From: Limanda limanda
Lineage: Eukaryota > Chordata > Actinopteri > Pleuronectiformes > Pleuronectidae
Direction of reading: 5' to 3'
DNA: 64,000 nucleotides
Assembly (NCBI RefSeq): GCF_963576545.1
Contig: NC_083655.1
Location: 19,576,204 to 19,640,203 of the forward strand
The notes beneath the pieces were generated by a model. It did no database searches. It was not told the DNA's origin and was given only the letters and a program-made list of their open reading frames with translations. How positions within the stretch are numbered: position 1 is the stretch's first letter; every line of letters begins with the position of its first letter. Of this stretch, positions 59,691-64,000 are shown in pieces. The position numbers and the translations under genes were made by a program.

Positions 59691-61642
59691 TAGGCATGCA
59701 TCGTTTTCATTCTCCATTTTGTTTCAGCACATCAACACCGGTGACTGCTCCCATCACCACAAACTGTCTTGACATCTTCGTCCGTGTCTCCTATCTGTTG
59801 CATGTTAGAAGCGAATCTTGCGGATTCATGTCCACTGCATTCACACACAAGCTCCATGAAACTCTGGACGCTCTCACTCGGACATTTGTGCTCACACATG
59901 CTGAGATCTGCATATGAATGCATATCATTTAAAAAGCAGTTAACTGATGCATTTTGCCTGCCAACCAACAAACGCTGCTCAATCGTGTTTGGTCAAAACC
60001 TTCATCCATTTGTGTCCTTATCCTGCAAATTGAGCATATTCACATACAGAATCTGTTTATAGAGATCAGGTTCAGCCCACAGGCTGTTATGGCAAGGAGC
60101 TTGTTACAATTTCATTTATTTCTAAAGGACCACTACTGTTGATAGCAACTATGACAAGAGCAACATTGTTCCTCTGTGTTTGTCTTTTATCTTTTCCACA
60201 ACATTAACAGCGTATTTTGTTTATTATTGCAAACACAACAACGAAGGTCCTCTAACCTTAAGAATGCACTCATTTTAACAAAAGCTGAATCTTCCGCGAA
60301 GTTGCTATTGTGACCTTATTTGGAATAAACTGCAATCGTTACAAAAGCTTAACTGTGCATTTATTATTGTGACCATGACAACAATGGTCTAGTATGCTGC
60401 TGCCAGTTCGTGTGAAGATGTGAAGGTCTGGTACATCTGACACTGTGGGGACTCTGTCTCATGCGATGCTCCTATGGGTCCTTTCAGAGGAGACAGCGGA
60501 TCGGAGCGACAGACATAGAGTTTATGGTCAGTCAGACTGGACGTCTTGTTGAAAACATAAGCTCGGCAAGTACATCAGATACTGTGCTGAGCTTAAATAC
60601 TGCTCGTGTGCCATTAACCTCAGCTACCAGGAAGATTCAATCAACAAAAGGGTCATTTCAACTTCATTATTTCAATCTCTCATTGACTTCCCTCTAGAAC
60701 TTAACAGTCCATTAACTAGCAACCTGAAACAAACACTAATGGCGGTGAAAAGGAAACAAACACCTTCCGGTTCCTGTGGACTCATTTGCTCGTCTGCTGA
60801 CTGGTGTGACTCAGCTCATCGGCTGACGACCCTGAACCTCAGGTAAAAACAAGTTTAAACAGCGCTCAGTGGAAAATACTGTAAATCTGATGAACAGCAT
60901 TAAATCACTGGTGCGGCAGAATTTTAGATTTTTACAGTAGAGAATAACTTTAAAGAAAATAGGATCTTCAAATCAAACAGCAACAGAGAAAAGAAAGCAT
61001 TGTGAAGATGGAGCGAGTGTTTGAACTTACAGAGGTAGGAAGTGATCGCACTCCCTGAGAGACACACTCAGCTTGTACAAATGTTTCTATTACACCACAA
61101 ACTGTGTGTGTAATTCTCCAGGTACAGAAAACACAGTCAAGTATGAACAAACGCTGCTCATATCCCAGCTGCATGTCGATACACATGTTATGGTAAAAAG
61201 CACATCACAGGCTTAATATGCTGAATGGAAGATGTGAAATCATGCATGTATGAAGAGGCAGAGTATATGATTACTTGGGTATCAATAAAAGCTGTATGTC
61301 TTATAGTTATTGTGTAATTTTTAACCTTTCTGTACTATCTTTGAGTAACTTAGGGACAAAGTGTTCATGTTAGAGAAGCTTACTTTCAGCAGAGGAAAAA
61401 AAAAACATACAACAAAAAGCACATTTCCCAAGAATAGCTGAAAAGACAGAAGCCAACAGCATTTTACCTTATTATCATTATAGTGGATGTCATGATGATG
61501 ATGGCAACAGGATGCTGTGGTGATAAATACAATTCAATTATTATATAACCACCGGAAAAAATCCACAGTGAGTCTCATACGAGGTACAAGTGCAGAATGT
61601 TTCCTCTGTTATATGTATTGTTAATATTATTATTATTGGTAT
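59691..61642. other. Intergenic stretch left of the Gypsy element
   Basis: No recognisable gene. A short ATT repeat lies at about 61,622-61,637, next to the LTR insertion point. Confidence 0.5.
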
Positions 61643-61689
61643 TGTGGCAGGACAAGGAAAGGCAGAGACGCAGGTACTGCTTACTGTTG

Positions 61690-61695
61690 TTTATT
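61690..61695 (-). promoter_or_regulatory. AATAAA poly(A) signal in the LTR
   Basis: Minus-strand TGAATAAACAAC, about 45 bp before the LTR end, at the expected place for retroelement transcript processing. Confidence 0.7.
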
Positions 61696-61736
61696 CAGTA
61701 GTCAGGAGAAAAGGCACATGTTCCCCATACGGGAAG

Positions 61737-61744
61737 TATATATA
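61737..61744 (-). promoter_or_regulatory. TATA-like box in the LTR
   Basis: Minus-strand TATATATA, about 42 bp upstream of the AATAAA signal; the likely core promoter of the identical 5' LTR. Confidence 0.6.
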
Positions 61745-61810
61745 GCTAGAGACTTTACATTTCCCATCGACCCACTGGGTGAGAGGACACACCCATGAGT
61801 GCACGCCACA

Positions 61811-61825
61811 CAGCCCCCCCCCGAA
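61811..61825 (-). other. Polypurine tract before the 3' LTR
   Basis: Minus-strand TTCGGGGGGGGGCTG abuts the LTR start; a G9 run in this place is the expected plus-strand primer. Confidence 0.7.
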
Positions 61826-61859
61826 CACCCAGAGGGAAAAATACAAAATGGGACAAAAG

Positions 61860-64000
61860 TCAGTACCTCTCAGGGGGTTTAACGAGCCGATCCCCGTCCG
61901 CAAACGCAGGGGTGAAACAAGCAGAAGGGACATCATCTACAACAGACACAGGATCAGGAGGCACAACTGGAGAAAACAACACAGGGGTCTTAGAAGGGGG
62001 GCGACCACGACGGGGAACCCGGGCCGGTAGCACCTCTTCGCCGGCCAACAGATGAGCTGGCTTAAGTCTGTCCAACGAAACACGCTCCCTGCGCCCGCCC
62101 ATGTCCAGAATGAAACTTTTAGAACCCGCCTCTAACACCCTAAACGGGCCGTCATACGGGGGCTGGAGGGGAAACCGGTGAGCATCGTGACGCACGAAAA
62201 CAAACCGAGCGGTCGCGAGATCCGTCGGCACGAAAGACCGAGGAGAAAAATGATGCACGGGCACCGGTGCACAAGCGGACTGTGACGCAGGACGCGGAAA
62301 GGGGGCCAAGCTGTGAGGCAGAAACTCCCCTGGGATGCGGAGCGGCTGACCGAGCACCAACTCTGCAGGCGAGGCATCCAGGTCAGCCTTAGGAGCCGAG
62401 CGCAACCCGAGCATCACCCACGGCAACCGATCCAACCAGTTTGCATCTGAGAGCGCAGCCCGCAACGACGCCTTAAGCGACCGGTGAAAACGTTCACACA
62501 AACCGTTACCCTGGGGGTGGTAGGCAGTGGTACGGTGAACCTGTGTGCCCAAAGACTTTGCTAGCGCCGACCAGAGCTCCGAAATGAACTGCGGGCCTCT
62601 GTCAGAGGTGATATCAGACGGTGCACCAAAACGTGAGACCCAAGCTGAAAGAAAAGCGCGTGCCACGTCCGCAGATGTCGTGGAAGACAGAGGAACCGCC
62701 TCTGGCCACCTAGTGGTCCGATCTACCATGGTAAGGAGATGTGTAAAACCCTGGGAAGGGGGAAGAGGCCCCACAAGGTCGATATGCACATGATCAAAAC
62801 GCCTGGCTGGAATCAAAAATGGCTCGAGGGGCGCCCTAGCGTGCTGGTGAACTTTAGCTCGCTGACACGCCACACATGTGGCCGCCCACTCCTTGACCTC
62901 TTTGCGAAGGCCAGGCCACACAAACTTCGAAGACGCCAACTTCACCGACGCCCGGACACCCGGATGAGAAAGAGAGTGCACCATATCAAAGACCCGACGG
63001 CGCCAAGCAACCGGCACCACCGGGCGGGGGCGGCCCGTGGAGACGTCGCAAAGGAGGGCAGGCCCACCATTTTGCACAACTGCCTCCTCCAGCTCCAGAC
63101 CGGTACTCGCAGCTCTCAGTGCAACGATACCCGGGTCCCCAGGTTGATCGGCAGCCAGTGCGGAAAAATCAACCCCAAGATGCACAGGGCACACCAGCAC
63201 CCGCGACAGGCAGTCTGCAACCGGGTTTGCTTTACCCGCCACATGTTGGATGTCTGTTGTGAATTCGGAGATCGCCGCTAGATGGCGCTGCTGGCGAGCA
63301 GACCATGGCTCTGTCACCTTTGCCATAGCAAACGTCAATGGTTTGTGGTCAACATAGGCTGTGAAAGGGCGGCCTTCCAGCAGGAAACGGAAATGACGCG
63401 TAGCCAGGTACAACGCTAACAGTTCCCGGTCAAACACACTGTATTTTCGCTCACTGTCTCGCAAACCGCGGCTAAAAAATGCAAGGGGCTGCCACGCACC
63501 CGCAACCCGCTGTTCAACAACTGCACCAACAGCCACATCCGAAGCATCGGTCGTGAGGGCGATGGGCGCCCGAGACGCGGGGTGCGCCAGAAGCGCCGCG
63601 TTAGCCAGGGCAGCCTTAGCCCCCTCAAAAGCCTGGATCCTCACAGGGGTCCAATCAACCTGGTCCTTGGCTTTCTTAAGCTTCAAAGCACCATACAATG
63701 GTTGCAAGAGTTGGGCCGCACGAGGCAAGAAACGATTGTAAAAATTTACCATGCCCAAAAACTCCTGTAGCGACCTGACCGAGACCGGGCGGGGAAAATC
63801 CGCAACTGCATGCACCTTCGAGGGCAAAGGAACCGCACCCTGCGACGAAATGCGATGGCCCAAAAAGTCTATGACAGACAGCCCAAACTGGCACTTGGCT
63901 GTGTTGACAATGAGACCATGCCCATCAAGGCGCTGGAAAACCTGCCTAAGGTGCGACAAATGTTCATCAGCCGACGGGCTGGCCACCAAGATGTCGTCCA
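61860..64000 (-). CDS. pol: Gypsy pol polyprotein, partial (RT end, RNase H, integrase)
   Basis: The frame is open from the window edge to TGA at 61,862-61,860, and its 5' part is missing. Counting from codon 63,989, the upstream codons read DDI followed by LVASPSADEH: the YxDD-type reverse transcriptase active site at the very edge. The RT thumb lies at residues about 40-105 (FLGHRIS, LQEFLGMVNFYNRFLP). RNase H spans about 140-263 with acidic residues D148 (TTDAS), E189, D214 (YVDHKPL) and D259. The integrase zinc-binding HHCC is H338, H342, C372, C375. The integrase core has D404 (HIDLVGP), D463 (TSDRGPQF) and E499 (CERFH), a DD35E spacing. A GPY/F-like segment (PPYDGPFRVLE) is near 610-620, followed by a basic/proline tail (RRGRPP). 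No chromodomain is evident. All catalytic residues seen are intact. Confidence 0.95.
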   Translation of the reverse strand, partial: DDILVASPSADEHLSHLRQVFQRLDGHGLIVNTAKCQFGLSVIDFLGHRISSQGAVPLPSKVHAVADFPRPVSVRSLQEFLGMVNFYNRFLPRAAQLLQPLYGALKLKKAKDQVDWTPVRIQAFEGAKAALANAALLAHPASRAPIALTTDASDVAVGAVVEQRVAGAWQPLAFFSRGLRDSERKYSVFDRELLALYLATRHFRFLLEGRPFTAYVDHKPLTFAMAKVTEPWSARQQRHLAAISEFTTDIQHVAGKANPVADCLSRVLVCPVHLGVDFSALAADQPGDPGIVALRAASTGLELEEAVVQNGGPALLCDVSTGRPRPVVPVAWRRRVFDMVHSLSHPGVRASVKLASSKFVWPGLRKEVKEWAATCVACQRAKVHQHARAPLEPFLIPARRFDHVHIDLVGPLPPSQGFTHLLTMVDRTTRWPEAVPLSSTTSADVARAFLSAWVSRFGAPSDITSDRGPQFISELWSALAKSLGTQVHRTTAYHPQGNGLCERFHRSLKASLRAALSDANWLDRLPWVMLGLRSAPKADLDASPAELVLGQPLRIPGEFLPHSLAPFPRPASQSACAPVPVHHFSPRSFVPTDLATARFVFVRHDAHRFPLQPPYDGPFRVLEAGSKSFILDMGGRRERVSLDRLKPAHLLAGEEVLPARVPRRGRPPSKTPVLFSPVVPPDPVSVVDDVPSACFTPAFADGDRLVKPPERY

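Larger units (their letters stand above)
61643..61810 (-). repeat. 3' LTR of the Gypsy element
   Basis: 168 bp bounded by TGTGGC...GCCACA (6-bp inverted ends, TG...CA). On the minus strand it contains a TATA-like TATATATA (61,744-61,737) and an AATAAA poly(A) signal (61,695-61,690). The outer boundary could extend 2 bp to 61,812, because the sequence reads TGTGTGGC there. Confidence 0.78.
61643..64000 (-). mobile_element. Ty3/Gypsy LTR retrotransposon, 3' part
   Basis: A minus-strand element: 3' LTR (61,643-61,810), polypurine tract, 49-bp spacer, and the pol frame running off the right window edge. Domain order RT, RNase H, integrase defines Ty3/Gypsy, as opposed to Copia, where integrase comes before RT. 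GC content is clearly higher than in the host DNA. The pol frame has no stop or frameshift in more than 700 codons, which suggests a fairly young copy. gag, protease, most of RT, the 5' LTR and the second target-site copy lie outside the window. Confidence 0.96.

Overview
The window looks like a piece of a teleost fish nuclear genome. It is AT-rich and gene-poor. It carries long dinucleotide microsatellites, several tRNA-derived SINE copies with fish-type 3' tails, a piggyBac-like hairpin element with TTAA target sites, and a Ty3/Gypsy LTR retrotransposon at the right edge. The only host gene I can support is part of one V-set immunoglobulin gene, vstm2a. There is no operon, phage, plasmid or CRISPR structure.

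Layout. Positions 1-27,931 hold no recognisable host exon and are probably upstream intron or 5' flank of vstm2a. This stretch contains a decayed Harbinger-type Myb/SANT fragment (about 8,743-9,030), a minus-strand SINE (15,557-15,795), a 511-bp repeat bounded by inverted CCTTGGCGGAGG-type ends (16,049-16,559), two CpG-rich blocks that look like non-autonomous DNA transposons (about 18,190-19,130 and 20,559-21,548) and a long (TCC)n tract. Three plus-strand vstm2a exons follow, at 27,932-27,982, 29,937-30,267 and 42,339-42,415. Their phases agree (0/0, then 1/1) and together they encode the second half of the V-set domain, a Ser/Pro-rich linker and a short hydrophobic C-terminus. The exons for the signal peptide and the first half of the domain were not found and probably lie to the left of the window. 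A pure (CT)103 tract starts 38 nt after the stop codon.

From 43,145 to 61,642 I see only intergenic DNA. It holds the 1.54-kb piggyBac-like long inverted repeat (46,313-47,854), degraded SINE and LINE tails, GT/AC and GATA microsatellites, and a diverged 359-bp tandem duplication (53,924-about 54,645). From 61,643 to the right edge lies a minus-strand Gypsy element: a 168-bp 3' LTR, a polypurine tract, and an uninterrupted pol frame covering the end of reverse transcriptase, RNase H and a complete-looking DD35E integrase. The element continues past the window edge.

I found no convincing new biological system. The points most worth a second look are two candidate alternative last exons of vstm2a, the (CT)103 tract in its 3' UTR, the hairpin piggyBac element with its repeated GGGTCA/TGACCC palindromes, the intact-looking Gypsy pol, and the tandem duplication. 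Statements about similarity to known families rest on recall of family features, not on a database search.
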